A stretch of DNA of 64,000 nt, taken from NCBI GenBank assembly GCA_963665925.1, contig OY762511.1, forward strand, positions 496,001 through 560,000, read 5' to 3'. Every line of letters starts with the position of its first letter. The stretch's first letter is position 1. This document shows, in pieces, positions 18,316 to 27,545 of this stretch. Made by a program: the position numbers and the translations under genes. This stretch comes from G963665925 sp963665925. Lineage in GTDB: Bacteria > Bacillota > Clostridia > Peptostreptococcales > Acidaminobacteraceae. The notes below the pieces were generated by a model. That model saw only the letters and a list, made by a program, of their open reading frames with translations, did not search any database and had not been told where the DNA came from.

Positions 18316-19395
18316 CTAACCTACGGTACCTATGGTATTGACAGTTTTCTCTAAGATACTGTCGTGTGTCAGGATGACGCGCTGACTGGCTTCGTAGTTT
18401 CGCTGCAGTGTCATCATATTTATCATTTCAGTTATTGCATCTGCATTGGATTGCTCTTCAAAATACTGATGCACTCTGCCGTCAAACTCAACTTCTTCTC
18501 CAGCAGGATTGTCTTTGATTCTATAAAAATTACTGCCGACCTTTTCAAGGTCACCTTTGTTTGATACATCTTTTATTAGGAATTTATCAACAATTTCATT
18601 GCCGACAATGATTTCTCCAAACTCGTTTGTCGCTACATCTGTGTCTTCAAGTCCAATGTTTCCATTAAAACCTTGAACAGCATAGCCTTCCTGAGTAACC
18701 AGGGTCCCATCTCCGTTCAACTTGAAATGTCCATCGCGTGTGAGAAGTTCCCCGTATGGTGTGTCGATGGTAAAGAAACCATCTCCTTCAAGTGCGAAAT
18801 CGAGTGATTCATCCGTTCTGACCATCTGTCCCTGTGTGAAATCTGTAAACACGCGGTTGAGCTTTACGCCTGCTGTCAGGGTCCCGATGACATCCTGGTT
18901 TGCTGAAGTGATCAAGCTGTCTACTGCACTGCCATTGACAAGTACATTGCCGCTTTCATCAATCGTATAGTCCGCATCAGTGCCAACCTGAATGGTTTTA
19001 CCACTGGAACCGACCAGCCTGTCGCCCAGATTCCAGTTCTTTGTGTCATCACTGTTTAAATAGTATGTTGAGAGATAGCCTTCTTCATCCACTGAAAACC
19101 GCACATCCTTATTGTGGCTGATTCCAGTATCCGTACTGATTCTAAAAAAACCATTCTGCGTAGACGCTTCATAGTTTTCACCATCTTTCGAGAACTCAAT
19201 CGTTGAAAGCGGTCCTTCAGTCGTATAGCGTGAGCCATTGAACTTCGCCATGAGCACATCGTTGAAAGACTCCGTGATTACATCGTCTTTTTTGAAGCCT
19301 GTCGTGTTGATATTAGCGATGTTGTTACTAATCGCATCTATACGTCTTGTGTTTGTTACGAGTGAAGTTCCTGAAATATATAAGCCACGGATCAT
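18316..19395 (-). CDS. flhO: Flagellar hook-basal body protein FlgF/FlgG-like (FlhO)
   Basis: The 359-aa FlgF/FlgG paralogue has the N-terminal motif AISNNIANINTTGFKK and the C-terminal ADAITEMINMMTLQRNYEA motif; the middle is longer than in flhP. It would form part of the proximal or distal rod. The ATG at 19395 (MIRGLYISG) is chosen because GGGAGG lies upstream; the longer frame adds nine residues without support. It is the first gene of the three-gene flagellar group, and matches flhO of Bacillus by order. Confidence 0.9.
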   Translation of the reverse strand: MIRGLYISGTSLVTNTRRIDAISNNIANINTTGFKKDDVITESFNDVLMAKFNGSRYTTEGPLSTIEFSKDGENYEASTQNGFFRISTDTGISHNKDVRFSVDEEGYLSTYYLNSDDTKNWNLGDRLVGSSGKTIQVGTDADYTIDESGNVLVNGSAVDSLITSANQDVIGTLTAGVKLNRVFTDFTQGQMVRTDESLDFALEGDGFFTIDTPYGELLTRDGHFKLNGDGTLVTQEGYAVQGFNGNIGLEDTDVATNEFGEIIVGNEIVDKFLIKDVSNKGDLEKVGSNFYRIKDNPAGEEVEFDGRVHQYFEEQSNADAITEMINMMTLQRNYEASQRVILTHDSILEKTVNTIGTVG

Positions 19396-19516
19396 GGAAA
19401 AAAGCCTCCCGTCAATAATCATTCATAATCTCACCATGATTATCGGACGAAAGGCCTCATATCTTTAGCAGTTTTATTGGATTTCACACGTTTTTTCACA
19501 TTTCATTATGAAACCT

Positions 19517-19996
19517 TCATCTACCCGCATTAAAATCTTGAACAAAAGCGTCCACAGAGCTTTCTTCAATATGTGTCTCACTATGTCCTTGCTTCGCAAG
19601 ATGCCTGATTATAAGACGTTCAAAAAATCCCATCCTGTCAAAATCATATGCATATCCGAAATAAGCCTTTAGTCCGGCGTGTGCAACGAGGTCTTCCGGA
19701 AGGGCATTTTTCACAACATCCAGTGCCGTGGTGCCATCGGCACCTACTGCAAATATGCTTAATCTTTTAGACTTGAGCAGCTCCTGATATTTCATGCAGA
19801 AATCAAGAACTGAATTGTTCATTCTTCCATAATAAATCGGAGACCCTACGATAATGTTGTCATATCGTGTCAGATCAACTGTATAATCTTTGTCGCAGAT
19901 CTGAGCGGAAATATTGCCCTTTAACTGATCGGACAGGAGCTCCACTATTTTTTGCGTAAATCCATTCCTGCTGGCATATACAATCAGCGTATTCAT
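19517..19996 (-). CDS. Flavodoxin-domain protein
   Basis: The 159-aa flavodoxin-like protein has an FMN phosphate-binding start (VYASRNGFTQKIVELL, about residues 5-20) and the second loop VGSPIYYGRMNNSVLDF (about 52-68). It belongs to the stand-alone flavodoxin/HemG-like group that carries electrons in the cytosol. The substrate is unknown; no heme genes are nearby. It is separated from flhO and mreB by spacers and seems to be transcribed alone. Confidence 0.85.
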   Translation of the reverse strand: MNTLIVYASRNGFTQKIVELLSDQLKGNISAQICDKDYTVDLTRYDNIIVGSPIYYGRMNNSVLDFCMKYQELLKSKRLSIFAVGADGTTALDVVKNALPEDLVAHAGLKAYFGYAYDFDRMGFFERLIIRHLAKQGHSETHIEESSVDAFVQDFNAGR

Positions 19997-20137
19997 TATG
20001 CACGCCTCCCATATCCTTACGTGTCACCGCAGTCATCACTTTCTTATACTTCTTCCTATTTCCATTAAACAATTTTTTTCTTTCATTTCACTGAGACTCA
20101 GATTAAAATTTTCTAAGAAAACACGCCAAATAGAAGC

Positions 20138-20186
20138 AAAAAAAGACGCCCAACTCTGTGCAAGCACAATTGGACGTTTGTTTTAT
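20138..20186 (-). terminator. Terminator region of mreB/mbl, copy A of a repeated module
   Basis: Imperfect hairpin arms around GTGC-AA-GCAC lie about 30 bases after the mreB stop, with A/T runs on both sides. The segment 20138-20210 matches 23145-23218 downstream of atpC at roughly 80% with one indel, including the shared TTTTTGCATTGCTTTGTCTT. Confidence 0.7.
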
Positions 20187-20216
20187 GTTTTTGCATTGCT
20201 TTGTCTTTTACAGACC

Positions 20217-21248
20217 CTAGTACGCACGTGCGTTTTTCCGGTTTGTAATCATGGATTTTTCCAGGACGTCCAGGTGCTCTAGGGACATGCCTGTACCTTT
20301 TGCGACACATGAAATTGCATCTTCAGCAATATATGTAGGAATTCCTGTTCTTTTTTCCAGAAGCTTGTTGAGTCCATGCAGCAGGGCACCGCCACCTGTC
20401 ATGACAATACCTCTTGAGCTGATGTCAGATGCAAGCTCAGGTGGTGTCTTTTCAAGAACCGCATGCACAGCGTCGCTGATTGCGTTTACCGGCTCATGAA
20501 GCGCTTCAAGCATTTCGTCGCTTGTTACTGTAATATTCTTTGGAAGACCCGTAATCAGATCACGACCTCGACAGTCCATTTTAATTGCCTTAGGGCGTGG
20601 TGACGCCGTACCGATATTGATTTTGAGCTCTTCCGCAGTACGCTCACCAATCAGAAGATTATGCGCCTTGCGCATATACTTGATGATTGCCTCGTCGAAC
20701 TTGTCACCAGCAACCTTGATAGATTTGCTGACTACAATGCCGCCCAGTGAAATAACCGCGATGTCAGCAGTACCACCACCGATATCTATTACCATATTTC
20801 CGTCAGGCTTTGTGATGTCAAGACCAGCACCAATTGCTGCAGCAATTGGCTCTTCAATCAGGAATGTACGTCCACCGCCCGCTTCCATTGTCGCGTCAAT
20901 AACTGCACGCTTCTCAACTTCAGTTACGCCACTTGGTACACACACAATTATCTTCGGCTTGAAGAAACGTCTTCTGCCACAAGTCTTGTTAATGAAATGT
21001 CTGAGCATGCGCTCTGTAACTTCGTAGTCAGAGATAACACCATCTTTAAGAGGGCGCGTTGCTACGATGTTACCAGGCGTACGTCCTAGCATTTTTCTCG
21101 CTTCAGCTCCAACAGCCAAAACCTTATCTGTATTTCTATCAATTGCAACAACCGATGGTTCTTGTAGAACTATTCCCTTGCCCTTTATGTAGACAAGAAC
21201 GCTGGCTGTTCCCAAGTCGATTCCTATTTCAGCACCAAATCCGAACAT
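20217..21248 (-). CDS. mbl: Rod-shape actin homologue MreB/Mbl
   Basis: The 343-aa bacterial actin builds short membrane filaments that steer cell-wall synthesis. Actin-fold nucleotide motifs are present: phosphate 1 IGIDLGTASVLVY, phosphate 2 MVIDIGGGTADIAV and the adenosine loop IVMTGGGALLHGL. The hydrophobic MFGFGAEIGIDL start fits membrane contact. The position between murA and flhO/flhP matches mbl in Bacillus rather than the mreBCD site, so mbl is the better symbol; the sequence alone does not separate MreB from Mbl. Its terminator region shares sequence with that of atpC. Confidence 0.92.
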   Translation of the reverse strand: MFGFGAEIGIDLGTASVLVYIKGKGIVLQEPSVVAIDRNTDKVLAVGAEARKMLGRTPGNIVATRPLKDGVISDYEVTERMLRHFINKTCGRRRFFKPKIIVCVPSGVTEVEKRAVIDATMEAGGGRTFLIEEPIAAAIGAGLDITKPDGNMVIDIGGGTADIAVISLGGIVVSKSIKVAGDKFDEAIIKYMRKAHNLLIGERTAEELKINIGTASPRPKAIKMDCRGRDLITGLPKNITVTSDEMLEALHEPVNAISDAVHAVLEKTPPELASDISSRGIVMTGGGALLHGLNKLLEKRTGIPTYIAEDAISCVAKGTGMSLEHLDVLEKSMITNRKNARAY

Positions 21249-21321
21249 CCCGATCCACCTTCCGCGTCATAACATCTTATATTCAGTCATATCCGTATTT
21301 CATAACCACGTGTGTCAGTCT

Positions 21322-22578
21322 TTACTCACTGACTCTTCTAATTCGTGCGCCTACCGCTCTGAGTTTTTCCTCAATACGCACATAACCCCTGTCGATATGA
21401 CGGATTTCACTCACTTCTGTCTCGCCTTCCGATACAAGACCAGCCAGAATAAGTGCTGCCCCCGCTCTCAGGTCTGTCGCCTTTACTTGAGCACCTTGAA
21501 GCTTTTTCGAGCCTAAAATGACCGCACTATGACCTTCAATCTTGATGTTCGCACCCATTCTATTCAGCTCTGCAACATGCATAAATCTGTTTTCAAAAAC
21601 CGTCTCATTAATTACGCTGGTACCTTCTGAAAATGCCATAAGTGCCATAAACTGAGCCTGCATATCCGTTGGGAATCCAGGGTAAGGCAGTGTTGTAACA
21701 TCAACAGAGGATAAGTCAGCAGTTCCTTTCACGCGGATTGCATCATCATACTCTTCAATGGTCACATTACATTCTCTCAGTTTTGCGATAATTGGCTTCA
21801 AATGACTCGGAACCACGTTTTCAATCATCAGGTCCCCGCCTGTAATTGCGGCAGCAACCATGTATGTACCTGTTTCTATACGGTCTGGTATCACTTCGTG
21901 ATTTGCACCAGAAAGCTTTTCAACCCCTGTAATTCTGATTGTGTCTGTTCCAGCACCCTTAACCTTTGCACCCATCTTGTTCATGAAGTTTGCAAGGTCT
22001 ATGATTTCAGGCTCCTCGGCCGCATTTTCAATAGTTGTCTGGCCTTCAGCAAGCGCTGCAGCCATCATGATGTTGGCAGTAGCACCAACACTCGGATAAT
22101 CCAGATAAATCTCAGCACCCTTAAGTCTGCCATTTGATTTTGCTTCAACATAACCATGTCCAAGTTCAACCTCAGCACCAAGTGCTGTAAAACCTTTCAG
22201 ATGAAGATCAATCGGTCTCGCACCAATCGCACAGCCACCTGGTTGAGAAACACGCGCCACACCATATCTGGCGAGTAGCGGACCCATGACATAAAATGAT
22301 GCGCGCATCTGCTGGACAAGTTCATATGGCGCCTCATGGCTCACCAAATCAGCTGCATTAATTCTCATTGTCACATCATCTTTTTCAATCTTCGCACCCA
22401 GAACTGTCAACAGATTGGCCATAACACCCACATCTTTCAGCGCAGGTACTTCATCTATCACACAAGGCTCGTCTGTAAGCAGTGTTGCTGGCAAAAGTGC
22501 AAGCACAGAGTTCTTTGCTCCATCAACCTTGATCGTTCCCTTTAAAGGTCCACTCTTTTCTACTATGAACTTTGACAA
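21322..22578 (-). CDS. murA: UDP-N-acetylglucosamine 1-carboxyvinyltransferase
   Basis: MurA (418 aa from the chosen start) transfers enolpyruvate from PEP to UDP-GlcNAc, the first committed step of peptidoglycan synthesis and the fosfomycin target. The catalytic loop QPGGCAIGARPIDLH contains Cys116, so fosfomycin sensitivity is expected. The start is the TTG at 22578 (then SKFIVEK): a perfect AAGGAGG sits six bases upstream, while the longer frame has no ribosome site. It lies immediately upstream of mbl; in Bacillus the sporulation genes spoIID, spoIIQ and spoIIID sit in this gap but are absent here. Confidence 0.95.
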   Translation of the reverse strand: MSKFIVEKSGPLKGTIKVDGAKNSVLALLPATLLTDEPCVIDEVPALKDVGVMANLLTVLGAKIEKDDVTMRINAADLVSHEAPYELVQQMRASFYVMGPLLARYGVARVSQPGGCAIGARPIDLHLKGFTALGAEVELGHGYVEAKSNGRLKGAEIYLDYPSVGATANIMMAAALAEGQTTIENAAEEPEIIDLANFMNKMGAKVKGAGTDTIRITGVEKLSGANHEVIPDRIETGTYMVAAAITGGDLMIENVVPSHLKPIIAKLRECNVTIEEYDDAIRVKGTADLSSVDVTTLPYPGFPTDMQAQFMALMAFSEGTSVINETVFENRFMHVAELNRMGANIKIEGHSAVILGSKKLQGAQVKATDLRAGAALILAGLVSEGETEVSEIRHIDRGYVRIEEKLRAVGARIRRVSE

Positions 22579-23144
22579 TGTTAACCTCCTTGTCGCGCAA
22601 ATCCAATCTTTGTTGCATTTGGGACTAACCCTAAATTCGGAATATGTTTCAACGGCATTGCCGTATAAAATCAATACACATACGTTGCACAGTCAAAAAA
22701 TCAACAGTCACAAATCTGCCTCAAATACTTGAAAGTACTGGTTTCTGCTCATTTTCAGACTCCACATCTACTTTATTATATATCAAAAGGTTTTTAAACT
22801 CCACTGTTTGCAATCATTTTTACTGAATTTTATCTTTTTTGTCACCATCATATGACGATACGATATTCGTTTATATAATTTCACGGTTAAAATACAATGA
22901 ACATTAGAAATATGGAACTTAATTTCAAGCCCGACAACACGACAACTTCCACGTGTACTTGGTGTGATTTTTAAGTTTGATTCGCCCTTTCGAATTCCAT
23001 CTTTTTTTATAATCTAGCTGACCGGAGCAACCTGGCGGTTGCTCTCGGCGCTAGTCGCGCATGCCAAGTTTGTTTTTATCATTATACGCTATACCAGTGC
23101 AATCTTCGATTGCCCATGGCGCTAGTCGCGCCTTATAAAAATTT
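22579..23144. other. murA upstream region with paired hairpin modules
   Basis: This 566-base spacer has no credible gene. It must contain the murA promoter; a TATAAT-like box lies near 22780 on the minus strand, without a clear -35 box. At 23025-23133 there are two copies of GCGCGACTAGCGCC (minus strand), each followed by a small hairpin (GCAATC-GAA-GATTGC and GAGCAACC-GCCA-GGTTGCTC). These could be a structured RNA or a small repeat. Confidence 0.5.
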
Positions 23145-23192
23145 AAAAAGAGACCCCCAATTTTGTGCGAGCACAATTGGGGGTCTCTTTTT
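23145..23192. terminator. Terminator of the ATP synthase operon, copy B of repeated module
   Basis: AGACCCCCAATT and AATTGGGGGTCT arms enclose GTGC-GA-GCAC, with T runs on both strands. It lies about 30 bases after the atpC stop on the minus strand and could also stop plus-strand transcripts. It is the better-formed copy of the module also found after mbl. Confidence 0.9.
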
Positions 23193-23221
23193 ATATTTTT
23201 GCATTGCTTTGTCTTTTTCGA

Positions 23222-23632
23222 CTATTCAACACTTTGTCCTGCTACGCGCAGACGGTTGATTGCTTTACCTAGAGCTGCTTGCGCACGTGCAACGTCAATT
23301 TCCTTGTCGTTGCCGTCAATGCGGCCTCTTGCTCTCTGGTATGCACTCTTTGCACGATCAACATCGATATCGTCAGCCCACTCCGCTGCATCTGTCACGA
23401 TGACAACTCGGTTTTCGTCGACAGTCAGGAACCCTCCAGCACATGCTGCTTCCTGGAACGCACCATCCTTACGAATTCTGATTTTGCCAACCGATACAGG
23501 TGCTACAAGCGGTTCATGGTCATTTAAAATACCCATGTCACCTTCTGTTGTACGGACAATGCACATTTCAGTCTGACCTTCGAAAAATTTCTGGTCAGGC
23601 GTTACAATTTCAAGATCGTAAAGTGAAGCCAT
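23222..23632 (-). CDS. atpC: F-type ATP synthase epsilon subunit
   Basis: The 136-aa central-stalk subunit epsilon of the F1 part has an N-terminal beta sandwich (about 1-85, with LEIVTPDQKFFEG and GDMGILNDHEPLVAPV) and a C-terminal helical hairpin. It links rotor to catalytic head and can restrain ATP hydrolysis. The ATG at 23632 has AGGAGG eight bases upstream; the longer frame would start at a GTG inside that spacer. It is the last gene of the operon. Confidence 0.95.
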   Translation of the reverse strand: MASLYDLEIVTPDQKFFEGQTEMCIVRTTEGDMGILNDHEPLVAPVSVGKIRIRKDGAFQEAACAGGFLTVDENRVVIVTDAAEWADDIDVDRAKSAYQRARGRIDGNDKEIDVARAQAALGKAINRLRVAGQSVE

Positions 23633-23670
23633 ACATAACACCTCCTATGCTTTATCCAGGTCCACCCGGA

Positions 23671-25065
23671 TTACCGCATGGATTTTGCTTTTTCGATAGC
23701 TTGCTCAATAGTACCAACCATCAGGAATGCACCCTCTGGAAGATCATCGTGCTTGCCTTCAAGAATCTCTTTGAAGCCACGGATTGTTTCTTTAAGCGGT
23801 ACATAAGTACCTGCCATACCCGTAAACTGCTCAGCAACGTGGAATGGCTGCGAGAAGAAACGCTCAAGCTTTCTTGCACGGTTAACGACAATCTTGTCTT
23901 CGTCAGAAAGCTCATCCATACCCAGGATAGCGATGATATCTTGAAGTTCCTTGTATCTTTGAAGCATTTCCTGAACGCTACGCGCTACATTGTAATGCTC
24001 TTCACCTACTACTTCTGGCGCAAGGATACGAGAAGATGAATCCAGTGGATCAACCGCAGGATAGATACCTTTCTCAGTGATCTTACGCGAAAGTACTGTC
24101 GTTGCGTCAAGGTGGGAGAACGTTGTCGCTGGTGCAGGGTCAGTAAGGTCATCGGCAGGTACGTATACAGCCTGCACCGATGTGATAGAACCCTTCTTAG
24201 TCGACGTGATACGTTCCTGAAGCGCACCCATGTCAGTTGCCAGTGTAGGCTGGTAACCAACGGCAGATGGCATACGGCCAAGTAGTGCCGATACTTCAGA
24301 ACCCGCTTGAGTAAATCGGAAAATGTTGTCTACGAACAGAAGTACGTCACGATTTTCTTCGTCACGGAAGTACTCTGCCATTGTAAGACCCGTCAGGGCA
24401 ACACGCATACGCGCTCCCGGCGGTTCGTTCATCTGTCCGAATACCATGGCAGTTTTTTCAATAACGCCAGAGTCAGACATTTCGTGGTAAAGGTCATTAC
24501 CTTCACGTGTACGCTCGCCTACGCCAGCGAATACGGATAGACCACCGTGCTCCTTAGCGATGTTATTGATAAGTTCCTGAATAAGAACTGTCTTACCAAC
24601 ACCAGCACCGCCAAACAGACCGATCTTACCACCCTTAGAGTAAGGGGCAATCAGGTCAACAACCTTGATACCTGTTTCCAGGATCTCAGCAGATGTTTCC
24701 TGATCTTCAAAGGCAGGTGCTTCTCTATGGATTGACCATGTTGTGCCCTCAAGTTTAATATCTTTTTCATCAACAGCTTCACCGAGAACGTTGAATATAC
24801 GTCCCAGAGTGGCAGGGCCAACTGGAACGGAAATTGGTGCACCTGTAGCGCTTGCATCAATTCCACGAACAAGACCATCCGTAGATGACATTGCGATACA
24901 GCGAACCGTATTGTCCCCGATATGCTGCGCAACTTCAGCCGTTAGCTTGATGTCGTTGTACTCGATACGAACCGCATCCAAAATTCTTGGAAGCTGATCC
25001 GCTTCGAAGCGAACGTCAACAACCGGACCGATTATCTGTACGACCTTACCGATCGTTTGCTCCAT
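23671..25065 (-). CDS. atpD: F-type ATP synthase beta subunit
   Basis: The 464-aa catalytic beta subunit has Walker A GGAGVGKTVLIQEL, the catalytic Glu in GVGERTREGNDLY, Walker B VLLFVDNIFRFTQ and the DELSDEDKIVV segment that interacts with gamma. Start at MEQTIGKVVQIIGPVVDVRF (ATG 25065); seven extra upstream codons in the frame are not supported. It lies between atpG and atpC as usual. Confidence 0.97.
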   Translation of the reverse strand: MEQTIGKVVQIIGPVVDVRFEADQLPRILDAVRIEYNDIKLTAEVAQHIGDNTVRCIAMSSTDGLVRGIDASATGAPISVPVGPATLGRIFNVLGEAVDEKDIKLEGTTWSIHREAPAFEDQETSAEILETGIKVVDLIAPYSKGGKIGLFGGAGVGKTVLIQELINNIAKEHGGLSVFAGVGERTREGNDLYHEMSDSGVIEKTAMVFGQMNEPPGARMRVALTGLTMAEYFRDEENRDVLLFVDNIFRFTQAGSEVSALLGRMPSAVGYQPTLATDMGALQERITSTKKGSITSVQAVYVPADDLTDPAPATTFSHLDATTVLSRKITEKGIYPAVDPLDSSSRILAPEVVGEEHYNVARSVQEMLQRYKELQDIIAILGMDELSDEDKIVVNRARKLERFFSQPFHVAEQFTGMAGTYVPLKETIRGFKEILEGKHDDLPEGAFLMVGTIEQAIEKAKSMR

Positions 25066-25106
25066 ATCAGATTCACATCCTTTCAATCTTCTTGCGTTGA
25101 CGCTTG

Positions 25107-25970
25107 CTACTTGATAGCTTCAGCACCGCCAACAATTTCTGAAATTTCCTGAGTGATTGCAGCCTGACGTGCCTGGTTGTAAGTCAGTGACAGTGTGGCG
25201 ATCATATCATCAGCATTGTCAGACGCATTTTCCATGGCGATACGTCTTGCAGCCTGTTCAGCAGCTGAAGATTCGACAAGTGCACCAAAGATAGTCGATT
25301 CCATATATTTTGGAATAACATAGCTCAGTACCATTTCTGCAGATGGCTCGTATGAAACGAATTCACCTGTATCATCTGTCTTCTCTTCGCTCTCAGGCAC
25401 TTCGATTGGCAACAGCTTCAGAATTGCTGGTTCTTGTGCAATTGTGGAAATCAGTCTCGTATAGACCAGTTTTATTTCATCCACCTGCTCATCCGAGTAA
25501 AGTTTCAGTGCTTTACGTGCAATATCTTGTGCGTCAGCAAATGTCGGCTTTTCAGATATGTATACATACTCACCGAGGCTCTCCACTTCTTCTTTAGCGA
25601 AAAAGTCGCGTGCCCTTTTGCCAATCGTGATAACACCAGATTTATCAGGGCTTTCAATATCAGCACCTGTCATTTTTATAACATTAATGTTGTAGCCGCC
25701 GCACAAACCCCTGTCAGCGGACACGACGATGTAGAGTGTCTTTTGAACGTCTCTTACATTAAGATAGTCATGCTTGAGCGATTTCTCATTCTGCATGATA
25801 TCCTGAACCGTACGCATTACCGTTTCGAAGTAAGGTCTCGTAATATCTACACGGTCTTTTGCCCGCTTGAGCTTGGCAGTGGAAACTAGTTCCATGGCTT
25901 TGGTAATTTGTCGTGTACTGTTGACACTTCGGATTTGTCGCTTTATCTCGCGTGCGCCAGCTCCCGCCAT
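25107..25970 (-). CDS. atpG: F-type ATP synthase gamma subunit
   Basis: The 287-aa rotating shaft of F1 has the N-terminal REIKRQIRSVNSTRQITKAM helix, the central SADRGLCGGYN Rossmann-like stretch and the C-terminal MENASDNADDMIATLSLTYN / RQAAITQEISEIVGGAEAI helix that form the coiled-coil axle. Normal length; spaced 33 bases from atpA. Confidence 0.97.
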   Translation of the reverse strand: MAGAGAREIKRQIRSVNSTRQITKAMELVSTAKLKRAKDRVDITRPYFETVMRTVQDIMQNEKSLKHDYLNVRDVQKTLYIVVSADRGLCGGYNINVIKMTGADIESPDKSGVITIGKRARDFFAKEEVESLGEYVYISEKPTFADAQDIARKALKLYSDEQVDEIKLVYTRLISTIAQEPAILKLLPIEVPESEEKTDDTGEFVSYEPSAEMVLSYVIPKYMESTIFGALVESSAAEQAARRIAMENASDNADDMIATLSLTYNQARQAAITQEISEIVGGAEAIK

Positions 25971-26003
25971 GAGTCCCTACCTCCCTTTCGATTTAGAAAC
26001 CAA

Positions 26004-27527
26004 TTATCTTTCTTCGTCACGGATTTCGAATTGCTTCTTGAACTCTGCAATTCCAGCTTCCAGTCCGTTAACAACTTCATCAGTAAGTTGTCCGCTCGAT
26101 TTGATAAGCTTGCCGACTTCAGGCTTGTTGGCATCCATAAACTCGATGAACTCAACTTCAAAACGCTTGATTGCAGGCACAGGAATATCTACCATATGCT
26201 TTTTAGTAACAGCATAGATAACCATTGTCTGATGCTCAACCTTCATCGTATCGTTGTTCTTCTGCTTTAGGACTTCCATCAGGCGCGCACCGTGCTCCAG
26301 TGTATCCTGAGTTGCCTTGTCAAGGTCAGAACCGAACTGTGCAAAGGATGCAAGTTCACGGTACTGTGCAAGTTCAAGACGGATCTGTCCAGAAACCTTT
26401 TTCATCGCTTTGATCTGTGCATCACCACCAACTCGAGATACCGAAATACCAGAGTTTACAGCCGGACGCTGACCCGCGTTAAAGAGTTCTGTTTCAAGGT
26501 AAATCTGTCCATCAGTAATCGAGATAACGTTTGTCGGAATGTACGCAGAAACGTCACCGGCTTGTGTCTCGATAATCGGAAGCGCAGTGATTGAACCGCC
26601 GCCAAGGCTGTCATTCAATTTCGCAGCACGCTCAAGAAGTCTTGAGTGGATGTAGAATACATCACCTGGGTATGCTTCACGTCCTGGAGGACGTCTCAGA
26701 AGCAGTGACATTGCACGGTAAGCAACCGCATGCTTGGACAGGTCATCATAGATAATCAGTACATCTTTACCGTTGTACATGAACTCTTCACCCATCGCAA
26801 CGCCAGCGTATGGTGCAATATACTGAAGTGGTGCAGGCTCAGATGCAGATGCTGAAACGATGATTGTGTAATCCATCGCACCAGCGTCTTCAAGCGTCTT
26901 AACAAGACCCGCAACCGTAGATTTCTTTTGTCCGATGGCAACGTAGATACAGATTACATCTTCCTCTTTTTGGTTGATGATTGTATCGATTGCAACCGTT
27001 GTCTTACCAGTCTGACGGTCACCGATGATAAGCTCTCGCTGACCACGACCAACTGGAATCATTGAGTCAATCGCTTTAATACCAGTCTGTAGCGGCTGGT
27101 GTACAGATTTTCTAGCGATAACGCCAGAAGCCTGTGCTTCGATTGGTCTTGATTTATCAGTTTTGATTGGACCCTTGCCGTCAATGGCTTGTCCAAGGGC
27201 GTTTACTACGCGACCAAGTAGGGCATCGCCTGCAGGAACCTCAACAATACGCTCAGTTCTCTTAACAGTGTCACCTTCCTTGATATGGCTGTCAGCACCG
27301 AAAAGTACGGCACCAACACTATCTTCTTCCAAGTTAAGCACCATCCCGTAAACATCCTCAGGAAATGCTAGGAGCTCGCCAGCCATACACTTCTCTAGGC
27401 CGTGAACACGCGCAATCCCGTCACCAACATTGATAACGGTACCAGTGTCTTCAACTTGGAGCTTTGATTCATATTCTTTAATCTGTGCTTTAATCACAGA
27501 GCTAATCTCTTCAGGTCTGAGATTCAT
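26004..27527 (-). CDS. atpA: F-type ATP synthase alpha subunit
   Basis: The 507-aa non-catalytic alpha subunit has Walker A GDRQTGKTTVAID, VCIYVAIGQK-like and RPPGREAYPGDVFY (with the arginine-finger region further on), and the LELAQYRELASFAQFGSDLD delta/epsilon-like end. Start ATG 27527 (MNLRPEEISSVIK) with AGGAGG eight bases upstream. It binds but does not hydrolyse ATP, and supplies the arginine finger to beta. Confidence 0.97.
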   Translation of the reverse strand: MNLRPEEISSVIKAQIKEYESKLQVEDTGTVINVGDGIARVHGLEKCMAGELLAFPEDVYGMVLNLEEDSVGAVLFGADSHIKEGDTVKRTERIVEVPAGDALLGRVVNALGQAIDGKGPIKTDKSRPIEAQASGVIARKSVHQPLQTGIKAIDSMIPVGRGQRELIIGDRQTGKTTVAIDTIINQKEEDVICIYVAIGQKKSTVAGLVKTLEDAGAMDYTIIVSASASEPAPLQYIAPYAGVAMGEEFMYNGKDVLIIYDDLSKHAVAYRAMSLLLRRPPGREAYPGDVFYIHSRLLERAAKLNDSLGGGSITALPIIETQAGDVSAYIPTNVISITDGQIYLETELFNAGQRPAVNSGISVSRVGGDAQIKAMKKVSGQIRLELAQYRELASFAQFGSDLDKATQDTLEHGARLMEVLKQKNNDTMKVEHQTMVIYAVTKKHMVDIPVPAIKRFEVEFIEFMDANKPEVGKLIKSSGQLTDEVVNGLEAGIAEFKKQFEIRDEER

Positions 27528-27545
27528 GATCAAATCCTCCTATAC

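Noticed and set aside
23630..23641. Upstream in-frame starts of atpC, atpD, pgm, prfA, tdk, rho and others
   Set aside because: The longer frames begin with GTG/TTG inside the ribosome site or lack one; the internal ATG with well-spaced AGGAGG-like sequence was chosen.
23500..24039. 179-aa plus-strand frame across atpC/atpD
   Set aside because: It is antisense to two highly conserved ATP synthase genes, with no ribosome site.
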